A stretch of DNA of 34,090 bases from Bacillota bacterium. Its GTDB lineage: Bacteria > Bacillota > Clostridia > Peptostreptococcales > Anaerovoracaceae. Location of the stretch: the NCBI GenBank assembly GCA_029239605.1, contig JARBUO010000060.1, forward strand, positions 1 to 34,090. The letters are read 5' to 3'. The first letter of the stretch is position 1. Each line of letters opens with the position of its first letter. The position numbers and the translations under genes were made by a program. This document shows positions 15,866-23,430 of the stretch, piece after piece. The notes beneath the pieces were generated by a model. That model was not told the origin of the DNA. It saw only the letters and a program-made list of their open reading frames with translations, and did not search any database.

Positions 15866-16276
15866 CTAGATCAATCCCGGCGATCTTTGATAAGCGATAT
15901 CCAGCAGCTTGGCTTTATTAATGATGGTCCTTTCGTATTTTCCTGAGCAGACAGTACCTTTAGAATCGGAAGCCTCGAACCGGATCAGAACCGAATGGTG
16001 ATCAACGCTTTCAACTTCAAGGTGCAGGGTGATTACTTCTCCCAACAGAGAGGGATGCTCGTGATTCAGCTCGATCTTTTTACCTACTGTGATAAAATCT
16101 GAGGGAAGCCGTCTGTCAAGCATTTCTGTTGAAGCGTCAATCATCATTAATATGATGGAAGGTGTGGAAACCAGGTAGTCTAAAGTACCCGAATTGCTTG
16201 AAGCATAGGCATCTTTTGTTGTTGTTACCCTGGAATAAGTGTGGGTAAGGCCTTTCTCAATCTGATGTTTTATCAT
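15866..16276 (-). CDS. FlK-like (fluoroacetyl-CoA thioesterase family) hotdog protein
   Basis: This 136-residue single-domain hotdog protein resembles the FlK/acyl-CoA thioesterase family, which cleaves acyl-CoA. The family core is visible: STPSIILMM (Thr38), FITVGKKIELNHEHPSLLGE (His71) and the GTVCSGKYERTIIN ending. In FlK a catalytic Glu lies eight residues after the Thr. Here that position is Ile46, followed by Asp47, so the usual triad is not intact. The natural substrate is unknown. AGGAG precedes the ATG. The GC-rich region just upstream (16320-16520) separates it from popT. A real gene; the catalytic activity is uncertain. Confidence 0.8.
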   Translation of the reverse strand: MIKHQIEKGLTHTYSRVTTTKDAYASSNSGTLDYLVSTPSIILMMIDASTEMLDRRLPSDFITVGKKIELNHEHPSLLGEVITLHLEVESVDHHSVLIRFEASDSKGTVCSGKYERTIINKAKLLDIAYQRSPGLI

Positions 16277-16319
16277 TTTTTCATCTCCTTCTTCATCGAC
16301 TATCTTTCTTATTTAATGG

Positions 16320-16520
16320 TCGCATACCCTCCTTTGACAAAGTACAACACGCCTGAAGCGGCGGACTTAGAACGCCGGCGGTGTTCTCGTCCTTGCGTTA
16401 CGTAACGTAACGCTGGGTCCTGCGGCCTTTTTGCCCCAAGCTTGCTTGGCCCGGCAAAACGGACAGCAGGGAGCGAAGCGAGTCGGAGGCGAAGCCGTTG
16501 CCTTGCCGGTGCTCCGTTTC
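16320..16520. repeat. GC-rich, palindrome-dense intergenic element of unknown type
   Basis: By hand count, 73 of 120 bases in 16381-16500 are G or C, against 25 of 60 in 16561-16620. It contains a perfect 9-bp inverted repeat around one base, GCGTTACGT-A-ACGTAACGC (16395-16413), and a hairpin GAACGCC/GGTGTTC (16370-16386). It also has CCAAG/CTTGG, and complementary CCGGCAA/TTGCCGG and AACGG/CCGTT segments across 16450-16520. No convincing reading frame with a ribosome binding site exists. It could be a small mobile palindromic repeat or a structured RNA. Confidence 0.5.
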
Positions 16521-16535
16521 CCGATAATCTTTGCA

Positions 16536-17375
16536 CTAATCCGGTTTCTCCTGATTCTTTTTTTTAGGACGGCCAATCCAAAGAATCAAACCGAATCCAA
16601 TGGAAAAGGTCAAGAGACAGGGAATCATTTCACTGGGCAGCGGGAAGCCTGGATAAACCTGTACCAGAGAACCAAGCATAAATCCGATGATAAGCATATA
16701 TGTGAATTGGGGGTGCCGTCTCATCTCCTGTTCCAGAATTCCTGCGGTTAAAAAAGTTCCGCCAAGAACGCCGATGGCCAGGGGGATCAGGTAAAGGAGA
16801 TCCATTTCCTTGATAGCAACAAGAGTCAGATCATACATCCCCAGCATCAGCAAAATATAGGATGCGCTGATACCCGGCAGAATCAAAGCAACAGCTATAA
16901 TAATTCCCGCTACAATCAGCATGGTAAAGCTATATAGGTCAAAATCTGTTGACAGCTCAAAAATTCCTTCCGGCAGATACAAAGTACAGATTCCCAGTAC
17001 CGCTCCGATCATGGCAACAAGTATATTAACAGGTTTGATTTTCGAAACCTTTACTTTTCGGTACAGAGGTGGTATACTCCCCAGGATTGCTCCGAGAAAG
17101 AAAAACAGCATCGGCTTCGGCCAAAGGGTAACAGCGGTCAGCAAAGGTCTTGAGAAAATAACAATGCCAAGAATTCCGGCGATTCCGTATGTTCCCAAAA
17201 GAATCATGTTTTCCTTTAACTGTTTTCTGAAGCTGCTGACAGCGTGGATCAATTCATCATAAATCCCAAGGATAATTGCCATCGTTCCTCCGCTTGCGCC
17301 AGGTACAAGCATTGATGCTCCTATTATAAACCCCTTGAACACCCTGATTGCAGCACTGTTATGTTTCTTTTCCAT
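16536..17375 (-). CDS. popT: DUF368 membrane protein, PopT-type undecaprenyl phosphate translocase
   Basis: This 279-residue integral membrane protein has about eight helices. It has the DUF368 inverted-repeat signatures VPGASGGTMA (24-33) and, in the second half, LPGISASYILLMLGMYD. Members of this family (PopT) have been shown to recycle undecaprenyl phosphate across the membrane for cell-wall synthesis. The start is the ATG at 17375 behind AAAAGGGG. A longer frame to 17429 has no ribosome binding site and overlaps the leader. It has its own promoter just after pflA. The specific lipid is inferred from the family. Confidence 0.85.
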   Translation of the reverse strand: MEKKHNSAAIRVFKGFIIGASMLVPGASGGTMAIILGIYDELIHAVSSFRKQLKENMILLGTYGIAGILGIVIFSRPLLTAVTLWPKPMLFFFLGAILGSIPPLYRKVKVSKIKPVNILVAMIGAVLGICTLYLPEGIFELSTDFDLYSFTMLIVAGIIIAVALILPGISASYILLMLGMYDLTLVAIKEMDLLYLIPLAIGVLGGTFLTAGILEQEMRRHPQFTYMLIIGFMLGSLVQVYPGFPLPSEMIPCLLTFSIGFGLILWIGRPKKKNQEKPD

Positions 17376-17475
17376 TTGTATCCCCTTTTGTAACCCCTGC
17401 TGATTGCTCGACTCCATCAATGGTTGCATCCATTGCTCAATTTATTGCATCGATTTCATTTGTTATATTTGATCT

Positions 17476-17504
17476 ATTATATCTCATTCACACAATGGAA
17501 ACAA
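17476..17504 (-). promoter_or_regulatory. Sigma-A promoter of popT
   Basis: On the minus strand -35 TTGTTT (17504-17499), a 17-nt spacer and -10 TATAAT (17481-17476) begin 3 nt after the pflA stop codon. They give a leader of about 95 nt. Confidence 0.75.
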
Positions 17505-17506
17505 CC

Positions 17507-18214
17507 TTACATTTTGTTTACAATACGCCGTAATGCCTGAATCTTCTGCTGTGAACATTCCGGAAAGTCTGAGAAGGGAAACGATAATCCCATTGCCTCA
17601 TACTTACCAAGGCACATTTTATGAAAGGGAAGCAATTCCAGTCTCTGAAAGTTAGAAAAGCGTTCTCCAAGGCCAAGGATCTTCTTTACTGTTTCGGGCT
17701 GATCGGTCAAACCGGGTACAACCACATGCCTGATCCAAAGTGGCACCGATTTTTCCTCGGTTCGCTTCAAAAACCGGAGTACGTGGTCCAGTGTACCTCC
17801 GCAGTACGCTCTGTAACCGGTATTGTCTGCAAATTTCAGATCGCACATTACCAGATCGGTGTAGTTTAAGACCTCATCCGCTCCGTCCAGGTTCCCGATT
17901 CCCGATGTATCCAGGACAGTATGGATTCCTTCCTCTTTCAGCCGCGAAAGCAGCGCTGCCGTAAACTTCCACTGTAAAAGAGGCTCACCTCCGGAAATGG
18001 TCACACCTCCCTGTATTCCAAAATAAGGCCGATACCGGAGTACTTTCTTAGCGATTTCCTCCATCCCCCATTCCGCTCCGTCCTCCGGAGCCCAGGTCTC
18101 CGGGTTGTGACAGTACGAACAGCGCAGTGCGCAGCCCTGCAGAAATACCACAAACCGAACGCCTGGCCCGTCCGCAGCACCCATGCTCAGAAACGAGTTG
18201 ATTCTGCCCTTCAT
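17507..18214 (-). CDS. pflA: Pyruvate formate-lyase activating enzyme (radical SAM)
   Basis: PflA uses a 4Fe-4S cluster and S-adenosylmethionine to put the glycyl radical on PflB. The 235-residue protein has the radical SAM cysteine motif GCALRCSYCHN (Cys28, Cys32, Cys35) and the GGVTISGGEPLLQ SAM-binding segment. LGLGERFSNFQRLELLPFHKMC is typical of PFL activases. The start is the ATG at 18214, which overlaps the pflB stop (TGATG) with GAGG 7 nt upstream. A GTG three bases earlier is possible. It is co-transcribed and coupled with pflB. No second ferredoxin-type insert is present, so it is the classical short activase. Confidence 0.95.
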   Translation of the reverse strand: MKGRINSFLSMGAADGPGVRFVVFLQGCALRCSYCHNPETWAPEDGAEWGMEEIAKKVLRYRPYFGIQGGVTISGGEPLLQWKFTAALLSRLKEEGIHTVLDTSGIGNLDGADEVLNYTDLVMCDLKFADNTGYRAYCGGTLDHVLRFLKRTEEKSVPLWIRHVVVPGLTDQPETVKKILGLGERFSNFQRLELLPFHKMCLGKYEAMGLSFPFSDFPECSQQKIQALRRIVNKM

Positions 18215-20445
18215 CACATCGCCTCATGAAACGTTCTTGCAATAACCTCTTGTTGCTGAAATTTGGACAATTTATTGAAGTTGACCGCATATCCCGACAC
18301 CCTCACGGTAAGATTCGGATGCAGCTCCGGATTTTCATAAGCCTCAATCAAGGTCTGCCGGTTTAAGACATTGACATTCAGATGATGCGCCTTCTGATTA
18401 AAGTAGCCCCGCATAATGGAAACCAAATTTGCGTACCGCTCTTCCTCTTCATTTCCAAGGGCATGGGGAATTACTGAAAAGGTATTGGAAACCCCATCCT
18501 TGCAGTATTCATAAGAAAGCTTTGCCACAGAGTTCAAGGCTGCCAGTGCACCACTTCGCTCCCGGCCGTGCATAGGATTTGCCCCTGGCGCAAAAGGAGC
18601 TCCGGCTGCTCTTCCATCGGGCGTTGCCCCGGTCTTCTTCCCGTACACAACATTTGAGGTTATGGTCAGGATGGAGAGGGTATGTTCTGCATTTCGATAG
18701 GTGTGATTCTTTTTCAATTCTTCCACAAAGAGTTTTACCTGTTCCTGTGCAAGAGAATCAACCCGTTCGTCATCATTTCCAAAACACGGAAAATCTCCAG
18801 TGGTCTTAAAATCAACAATCAATCCGGTTTCATCTCTGACAACCTCCACCCTGCCAAACTTTATCGCTGAGAGAGCGTCGGCTAGGACTGAGAGTCCCGC
18901 TACACCAAAAGCCATGAACCGATGAACCTCCGTATCATGCAAGGCCATCTGGGTTTTTTCATAAGCATATTTATCATGCATATAGTGAATGATGTTCATA
19001 GCGCTTACATAAGTCTTTGTAAGCCAGTGCCGATAGTATTCCATCTTTTCCAGAACCGCCTCATACTCCAGAATTCCTCCGGCATAGGGCTCCCTGAGCG
19101 GCGCAACCTGTACCCCTGTTCTTTCATCCCGACCACCGTTTAAACTCATGAGCAGTAATTTGGGTAGATTGGCTCTCGCTCCGAAAAACTGCATATCCTT
19201 TCCAACCCGCATGGCAGAGACACAGCAGGCAATGGCGTAATCATCACCAAAATCAGGACGCATGACATCGTCATTTTCATATTGAAGCGCAGCGGTATCG
19301 CAGGATACTTTAGCAGTGTAGCGCTGAAAGCCGGCAGGAAGCTTATCAGACCATAATATCGTAAGATTCGGTTCCGCGGAAGGTCCAAGGTTGTACAAGG
19401 TATGAAGGAGCCTGTAGGAAGTTTTTGTAACAAGCGTTCTGCCGTCCTGGCCCATACCGCCTACCGCTTCCGTGATCCACATGGGGTCTCCTGCAAAGAG
19501 TTCGTTATAATCAGGAGTCCGAAGATGCCTTGCCATACGAAGTTTCATAACGAAATCATCCAGGATCTCCTGTGCACGCTCTTCGGACAGTTTTCCCTCA
19601 ACCAAATCCCGTTCAAAGTAAATGTCAAGAAAGGTGCTGATTCGTCCCAGGCTCATGGCTGCTCCGTTTTGTTCTTTGATGGAACCCAGATAAGCAAAAT
19701 ACAGCCATTGCACCGCTTCTTTCGCATCTGCCGCAGGACCTGAAATATCAAATCCGTACATCAGCGCCATTTCTTTGAGTTTTTTCAGGAAATTTATCTG
19801 CTGATACAGCTCTTCCATCAGGCGTATATTCTCCGCATTCATTTCCAGTTCACCAAGACGCTCTTTATCCCTGCGCTTTTCTGCAATCAGCAAATCCACT
19901 CCATAGAGTGATACCCTTCTGTAATCACCAATAATTCGACCTCTTCCGTAGGCATCCGGAAGACCGGTAATAATTCCGCTTTTCCTCGCAGCCTTGATTT
20001 CTTCTGTATAAACCCGGAATACCCCATCATTATGTGTTGTACGATATTGGAATTCGCTTTCTACCTTTTCCGATAGCCGGTGTCCGTAGGCTTCGCAGGC
20101 TTGCTTTGTCATATGAACTCCTCCAAAGGGATTCACACCTCTTTTTAAAGGGCGATCTGTCTGCAAACCAACGATAATTTCGTTCTCCTGATCCAGATAA
20201 CCCGGCTTATAGCTGGTAAGGGAGCTGACGGTCTGTGTGTCAATATCCAGAACACCTCCTAAATCCTGCTCCAATTCAAACAGGCGGTTTAGTTTTTTCA
20301 TCAGAGCCCTTGTTCTCTCCGTAGGCCCGGTTAGAAAATCTTCGGTTCCTTCATAAGGGACATAATTGTTTTGAATAAAATCTCTGACGTTAATTTCCTC
20401 GGCCCATCTGCCATTTTTAAAACCTCTCCATGCTAAAAATTCCAT
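18214..20445 (-). CDS. pflB: Pyruvate formate-lyase (formate C-acetyltransferase)
   Basis: PflB cleaves pyruvate with CoA to acetyl-CoA and formate without making NADH. The 743-residue length matches E. coli PflB. The adjacent catalytic cysteines lie at 407-408 (AIACCVSAM), and this neighbouring pair separates true PFL from other glycyl radical enzymes. The glycyl radical loop RVSGYAVNF is near the C-terminus with Gly718. AAGGAG precedes the ATG. Expression is controlled by a promoter at 20711-20740 and a ZTP riboswitch with terminator (20584-20700). Activation requires PflA, encoded just downstream. Confidence 0.97.
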   Translation of the reverse strand: MEFLAWRGFKNGRWAEEINVRDFIQNNYVPYEGTEDFLTGPTERTRALMKKLNRLFELEQDLGGVLDIDTQTVSSLTSYKPGYLDQENEIIVGLQTDRPLKRGVNPFGGVHMTKQACEAYGHRLSEKVESEFQYRTTHNDGVFRVYTEEIKAARKSGIITGLPDAYGRGRIIGDYRRVSLYGVDLLIAEKRRDKERLGELEMNAENIRLMEELYQQINFLKKLKEMALMYGFDISGPAADAKEAVQWLYFAYLGSIKEQNGAAMSLGRISTFLDIYFERDLVEGKLSEERAQEILDDFVMKLRMARHLRTPDYNELFAGDPMWITEAVGGMGQDGRTLVTKTSYRLLHTLYNLGPSAEPNLTILWSDKLPAGFQRYTAKVSCDTAALQYENDDVMRPDFGDDYAIACCVSAMRVGKDMQFFGARANLPKLLLMSLNGGRDERTGVQVAPLREPYAGGILEYEAVLEKMEYYRHWLTKTYVSAMNIIHYMHDKYAYEKTQMALHDTEVHRFMAFGVAGLSVLADALSAIKFGRVEVVRDETGLIVDFKTTGDFPCFGNDDERVDSLAQEQVKLFVEELKKNHTYRNAEHTLSILTITSNVVYGKKTGATPDGRAAGAPFAPGANPMHGRERSGALAALNSVAKLSYEYCKDGVSNTFSVIPHALGNEEEERYANLVSIMRGYFNQKAHHLNVNVLNRQTLIEAYENPELHPNLTVRVSGYAVNFNKLSKFQQQEVIARTFHEAM

Positions 20446-20583
20446 AATTGCATCTCCTTCAAAAACAAAAATATTTGATGATACACAACTCTCTTTTTAT
20501 TCTCTTCGTCAATGAATATTCAGAATGCATTTTGCGGCACCGGCAAGAGCTTGGTTATAAATAGAATATTCCACTGAAGCAAT

Positions 20584-20621
20584 AAAAAAAGAGCAACATT
20601 CGGTATCACCAAATATTGCCC
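20584..20621 (-). terminator. Riboswitch-controlled terminator (attenuator) of pflB
   Basis: On the minus strand GGGCAATATTTGGT (20621-20608) pairs with ACCGAATGTTGCTC (20604-20591) over 14 bp with three G-U pairs and a 3-nt loop, then seven T. Its 5' arm overlaps the CTGGGCA end of the ZTP aptamer, so ligand binding should block the terminator and turn pflB on. Confidence 0.85.
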
Positions 20622-20700
20622 AGACGGTCGGCTCAACACAGATCTTCATTCCCCTGTGGTTCCCCACAATTACCCGTCAGTAATGAAGTCCGTTCTTTCA
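20617..20700 (-). ncRNA. ZTP riboswitch aptamer (pfl motif)
   Basis: The pfl-motif RNA binds ZMP/ZTP, signals of low 10-formyl-tetrahydrofolate. On the minus strand a P1 stem CTTCATT/AATGAAG (20688-20682 with 20650-20644) encloses ACTGACGG. It also encloses a TGTGG-GGAA-CCACA hairpin and the GGGGA element. After a short joiner comes CCGTCTGGGCA (20627-20617), the conserved second subdomain (usual form CCGCCUGGGC). The overlapping terminator gives a standard ON switch. This matches the known association of the motif with one-carbon and pfl genes. Confidence 0.88.
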
Positions 20701-20710
20701 TTATGAAATT

Positions 20711-20740
20711 ATTATATAATGTGAAAAGTTCGGTTGTCAA
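20711..20740 (-). promoter_or_regulatory. Strong sigma-A promoter of the pflBA operon
   Basis: On the minus strand a perfect -35 TTGACA (20740-20735), an 18-nt spacer and a perfect -10 TATAAT (20716-20711) precede the riboswitch. The -35 box overlaps the flavodoxin stop codon (20737-20739). Confidence 0.85.
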
Positions 20741-21264
20741 CCCTTCAAAATGCTTTCGACAATTGGGTCAATCTGTTTCTCTGAGGTAAAATCCACCGGC
20801 AGCTCATATGCGTTCAGCATCCCCCTTTCGTCCGGGGTTAAATCTTTTTTCTTCTTTAAGCTAAGTTTCAAAATCTGCATTAAAATCCTGTCTCCAAAGG
20901 TGAGCTTGTTCTTATCAAAGCCACCTCTCAATAAGTAGAATTCAACGACATCCTGCTGAGCCGCAGTTAAATTCTTATTTTTTACCTCTTCTACAATTTC
21001 CGGTCTGCAGGGAGAGGCACAGACACCGAAGACGATCAGCTTTTTATTTCTCAGCTCCTCCAAATGAGACGTGATCAGTGAAAGCCCGTTGATTCCCACT
21101 GCATAGAGTCCTCCTCCATATACGATAGTGCTGTATTTTACAAGGTCTTCTGCTCTCATACCTTTTGCTTCAATGAGATCCCCGTCCACTGCACTCGCAA
21201 TCCATTTTGCATATTTTTCTGTAAATCCTGATTTAGATCGGTAGACAACAGCTGTTTTTTTCAT
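20737..21264 (-). CDS. Flavodoxin-domain protein (Flavodoxin_5 / HemG-like)
   Basis: This 175-residue protein begins MKKTAVVYRSKSGFTEKYAKWIA, the phosphate-binding loop of flavodoxins (YRSKSGFTE). A later IVYGGGLYAVGING loop would contact the flavin ring. It belongs with short FMN proteins annotated as flavodoxin or protoporphyrinogen oxidase-like. No haem genes are nearby, so a role as electron carrier is more likely; pflBA lies just downstream, and PFL activase is commonly reduced by a flavodoxin. The start is the ATG at 21264 behind GAGGTGA. The longer frame to 21324 lacks a ribosome binding site. Confidence 0.82.
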   Translation of the reverse strand: MKKTAVVYRSKSGFTEKYAKWIASAVDGDLIEAKGMRAEDLVKYSTIVYGGGLYAVGINGLSLITSHLEELRNKKLIVFGVCASPCRPEIVEEVKNKNLTAAQQDVVEFYLLRGGFDKNKLTFGDRILMQILKLSLKKKKDLTPDERGMLNAYELPVDFTSEKQIDPIVESILKG

Positions 21265-21362
21265 TTCAATCACCTCAGAATTATCATAAGACGATTCAAC
21301 GAAACAATCAACAATTATCTGCATGCTGCATATATTAAACTAACAGAATGGAGGTTGAAGCT

Positions 21363-21518
21363 ATGTATTGTTTTTTCCCATTAGTGTTAGGCTTTATCGC
21401 CGGCAGAAGCTGCGGATTTAATAATCATGGCGGTGGGTGCGGATGCAATCGTGAAAGAAGATGCTGCCCACCACCTGATAAATGCATAAACGTTTATTGC
21501 CGCGAAAAAAGATATTAA
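21363..21518 (+). CDS. Small cysteine-rich protein of unknown function (51 residues)
   Basis: GGAGG (21350-21354) lies 8 nt before an ATG that opens a 51-codon frame ending in TAA. The peptide starts with a hydrophobic stretch (MYCFFPLVLGFIAGRSCGF). It then turns glycine-, arginine- and cysteine-rich, with eight cysteines at 3, 17, 26, 28, 34, 35, 41 and 46, including CGC and CCPPP. I do not recognise the family. It could be a metal-binding peptide, a spore-coat-like small protein or a secreted disulfide peptide. It sits between two minus-strand genes and is divergent from the flavodoxin gene. The ribosome binding site and composition make it a likely real gene. Confidence 0.65.
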   Translation: MYCFFPLVLGFIAGRSCGFNNHGGGCGCNRERRCCPPPDKCINVYCREKRY

Positions 21519-21614
21519 TACAATAGCAATGGGGGCGCCGGCCAGATCACACCTGGGATCATTCGGCAGCGTCCCCTAACATATATTGTGCCATTCTTAT
21601 TCGTTTTTTTCAGA

Positions 21615-21642
21615 GAACGAGACAGAAATGCCTCTGCCTCGT
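21615..21642. repeat. Hairpin between the Cys-rich ORF and the GerMN gene
   Basis: AACGAGACAGA (21615-21625) and TCTGCCTCGTT (21632-21642) form an 11-bp stem with a 6-nt loop. On the minus strand the only imperfection is a G-U pair. No T-run follows on either strand; the T7 tract lies on the 5' side in plus orientation. It sits downstream of both converging genes and may mark their 3' ends. Confidence 0.5.
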
Positions 21643-21686
21643 TGTAATGCACAGACAGACGAAAAATTTAATAAAGATGCATACTA

Positions 21687-21726
21687 AGAGCTTATCCTAC
21701 TCTTCGGAGGGATCAGCTCTTTTCTG
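21687..21726 (+). terminator. Candidate terminator of the Cys-rich ORF, overlapping the end of the GerMN gene
   Basis: AGAGCT-T-ATCC (21687-21697) pairs with GGAT-C-AGCTCT (21710-21720), followed by TTTCTGTATATT. The right arm lies within the last codons of the converging GerMN gene. Confidence 0.5.
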
Positions 21727-22983
21727 TATATTATCCGGATCTACGGGCAGCACTTCCCCTTCCTTCATAATAATATGACCTGATGAATAGGGCTCCCCTT
21801 CCACCGAGAGAATCACCCCATTGCTTCTGTAGTACTGTCCGAACGTATTGGCAATGCAGTTCAGAATTGCTTCCTCATAACCTGCTCCCGCATTCATCCC
21901 CTCTAAAAACGCTTTATTCATATCGATCCGAACCTGATTTTCTGAATCCAGCTGCAGAGACTTAATTGCCGCATTCGTTGTCAAAACAACCCCAAGGTTT
22001 TCGTTTACTGCTTCCTTGTACTGCTTTTCGAGAACCTGAGCTGTTACGTCATTGGTGTGATAGGATACCTCTTTGCTGACGTAGGAAAGCTTTCCGCTCT
22101 TGCGATCCGGATAATAGAATCTTACAGTTTCATTTCTTGAAGCATTCTTTTCTATGGATTTCAGACTTGAACTGACCTCCAGTCCTCCGGTTTGATACAG
22201 TGTTTTGATCAGGCCGATATTTTTGGCATAATAATCAATATTGGTGCCCTCTCCTCCCTCTGTGAGAACCTCAATGGCTGGATAGGTCCCCATGGGAGTT
22301 TTTACTTCTGCTGAGACCTTTGTGATGGTTCTTTGCCGGCCATCCTTTAGATTCCACGAAGTCCCTTCCTTTAGGGGCTCCATCAACAGTACCTCTCCGG
22401 AACCATCGCTCTGATCCAGCATGTTTTCTCTGTAATAAACCTCTCCTCTGTTATAGATGCTGGTCAATTTTCCGTCCTTAAGTTCATAGACACGGGCAGA
22501 TACCGTTCCGCCGTTGTTCACCATCTGCTGCATTCGGTTCTTATCAACGTAATCCGTATAAGACTCATAGGATGCGTACTCATTTCCGGCACCTTCATAC
22601 TCATATTTGTTATCCTTCTCCATTGGAAAGTAATCCGAGATTTTTTTCTCTGCATCTTTCTTTAAGGTAAGCTTCACTGCAGTCACCTGAACAGGATCGC
22701 TTTCTCTAATTTCCGGGAGTGCCGTCACTTCAATAAACTGGCCTTCCTCAGGAACAAAATCGTACTCCGCTTCGCCAAAATCAACACTCGCCCTGCCAAA
22801 GCTGCCTGCTTCAATGTTTTTTAGCAGAATAGCTCCCTCTGATACCGATTCGATTTCACCGTTAAAAGATATGGTCTCCTGTTTTCCGCAGCCCCAAAGG
22901 AGCAGCGCTAAAACAGCCACAATTATCATGACAGCCATTTCTTTTCTTCGGACCTGCCGCTTTCTTTTCTCCAATATAACCAT
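21697..22983 (-). CDS. GerMN-domain lipoprotein
   Basis: This 428-residue protein has a basic N-terminus, a hydrophobic helix and the lipobox-like LLLWGC (Cys32), so it should be anchored on the outer face of the membrane. The C-terminal part (about 300-410) fits the GerMN domain known from the spore germination protein GerM: AVNENLGVVLTTNAAIKSL, then VRIDMNKAFLEGMNAG, then NCIANTFGQYYR. The middle (about 100-290) contains FPMEKDNKYEYEGAGNEY and a TSWNLKDGRQRTITKV region, common in clostridial lipoproteins of unknown role. The start is the ATG at 22983 behind GGGGGTGA; the longer frame to 23034 is not supported. A germination or cell-envelope role is possible but not shown. Confidence 0.82.
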   Translation of the reverse strand: MVILEKRKRQVRRKEMAVMIIVAVLALLLWGCGKQETISFNGEIESVSEGAILLKNIEAGSFGRASVDFGEAEYDFVPEEGQFIEVTALPEIRESDPVQVTAVKLTLKKDAEKKISDYFPMEKDNKYEYEGAGNEYASYESYTDYVDKNRMQQMVNNGGTVSARVYELKDGKLTSIYNRGEVYYRENMLDQSDGSGEVLLMEPLKEGTSWNLKDGRQRTITKVSAEVKTPMGTYPAIEVLTEGGEGTNIDYYAKNIGLIKTLYQTGGLEVSSSLKSIEKNASRNETVRFYYPDRKSGKLSYVSKEVSYHTNDVTAQVLEKQYKEAVNENLGVVLTTNAAIKSLQLDSENQVRIDMNKAFLEGMNAGAGYEEAILNCIANTFGQYYRSNGVILSVEGEPYSSGHIIMKEGEVLPVDPDNIQKRADPSEE

Positions 22984-23185
22984 AAATCTCACCCCCTTAT
23001 CTTTTTTTTTCCCATCTAACACAGATTCATTCACATGAGATATGGCGCCGACGAAAAAATACTGTTATGATAAATATATCAGATAAAAATTCTGGTCATA
23101 ATTGAAACATAGGAATCGTTAAAACAGGAGCATGTTGCAACAGAAAATTTGTTGAACCTGAAGTTAAAGAAGAAGGGAGAACAAG

Positions 23186-23368
23186 ATGGAAGCGTATTAT
23201 TGTCCTGATTGCGGGAATGAATTGGAACGAATCTCCGGATGCGGCACAGTGGGCTATATGTGTGACACCTGTAAGCATCTGGTTTCCAAGAAGAAGATTC
23301 TTACAAAGGAGGAACTGGAAGCTTCTAAGGAAGAAGCCGCCAGAAAGGAAGACCCCGCTGAACAATGA
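23186..23368 (+). CDS. Small zinc-ribbon protein
   Basis: This 60-residue protein has two CxxC knuckles, YCPDC (Cys6, Cys9) and MCDTC (Cys26, Cys29), forming a typical zinc ribbon, plus an extra Cys19. A charged helical tail, rich in Glu, Lys and Ala, makes up the last 25 residues. Short zinc-ribbon proteins of this shape are common and poorly characterised in Clostridia. AAGGGAGA precedes the ATG. Its last codons form part of its own terminator stem. Function is unknown; a nucleic-acid-binding or metal-related role is only a guess. Confidence 0.75.
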   Translation: MEAYYCPDCGNELERISGCGTVGYMCDTCKHLVSKKKILTKEELEASKEEAARKEDPAEQ

Positions 23369-23387
23369 GTTCTGGCGGGGTTTTCTA
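23337..23387 (+). terminator. Terminator overlapping the zinc-ribbon stop codon, with an alternative stem
   Basis: ACCCCGC (23352-23358) pairs with GCGGGGT (23375-23381), followed by TTTTCTAT. The left arm is inside the coding sequence. A competing perfect 9-bp stem, CCGCCAGAA (23337-23345) with TTCTGGCGG (23370-23378), uses the same right arm. On the minus strand CTTCCTTTC follows the main stem, so it may also stop the converging sodC transcript. Confidence 0.7.
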
Positions 23388-23430
23388 TAGGGAACCGCCG
23401 GTTTTGACGGCAGTAGGCCAGCAGATAAAT

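Noticed and set aside
16309-16576. Short Arg/Pro-rich frames in the GC-rich island
   Set aside because: No ribosome binding sites; the composition reflects palindromic GC-rich DNA rather than protein.
21615-21642. Intrinsic terminator for the GerMN gene
   Set aside because: The stem is good, but no T-run follows on the minus strand; listed only as a hairpin.
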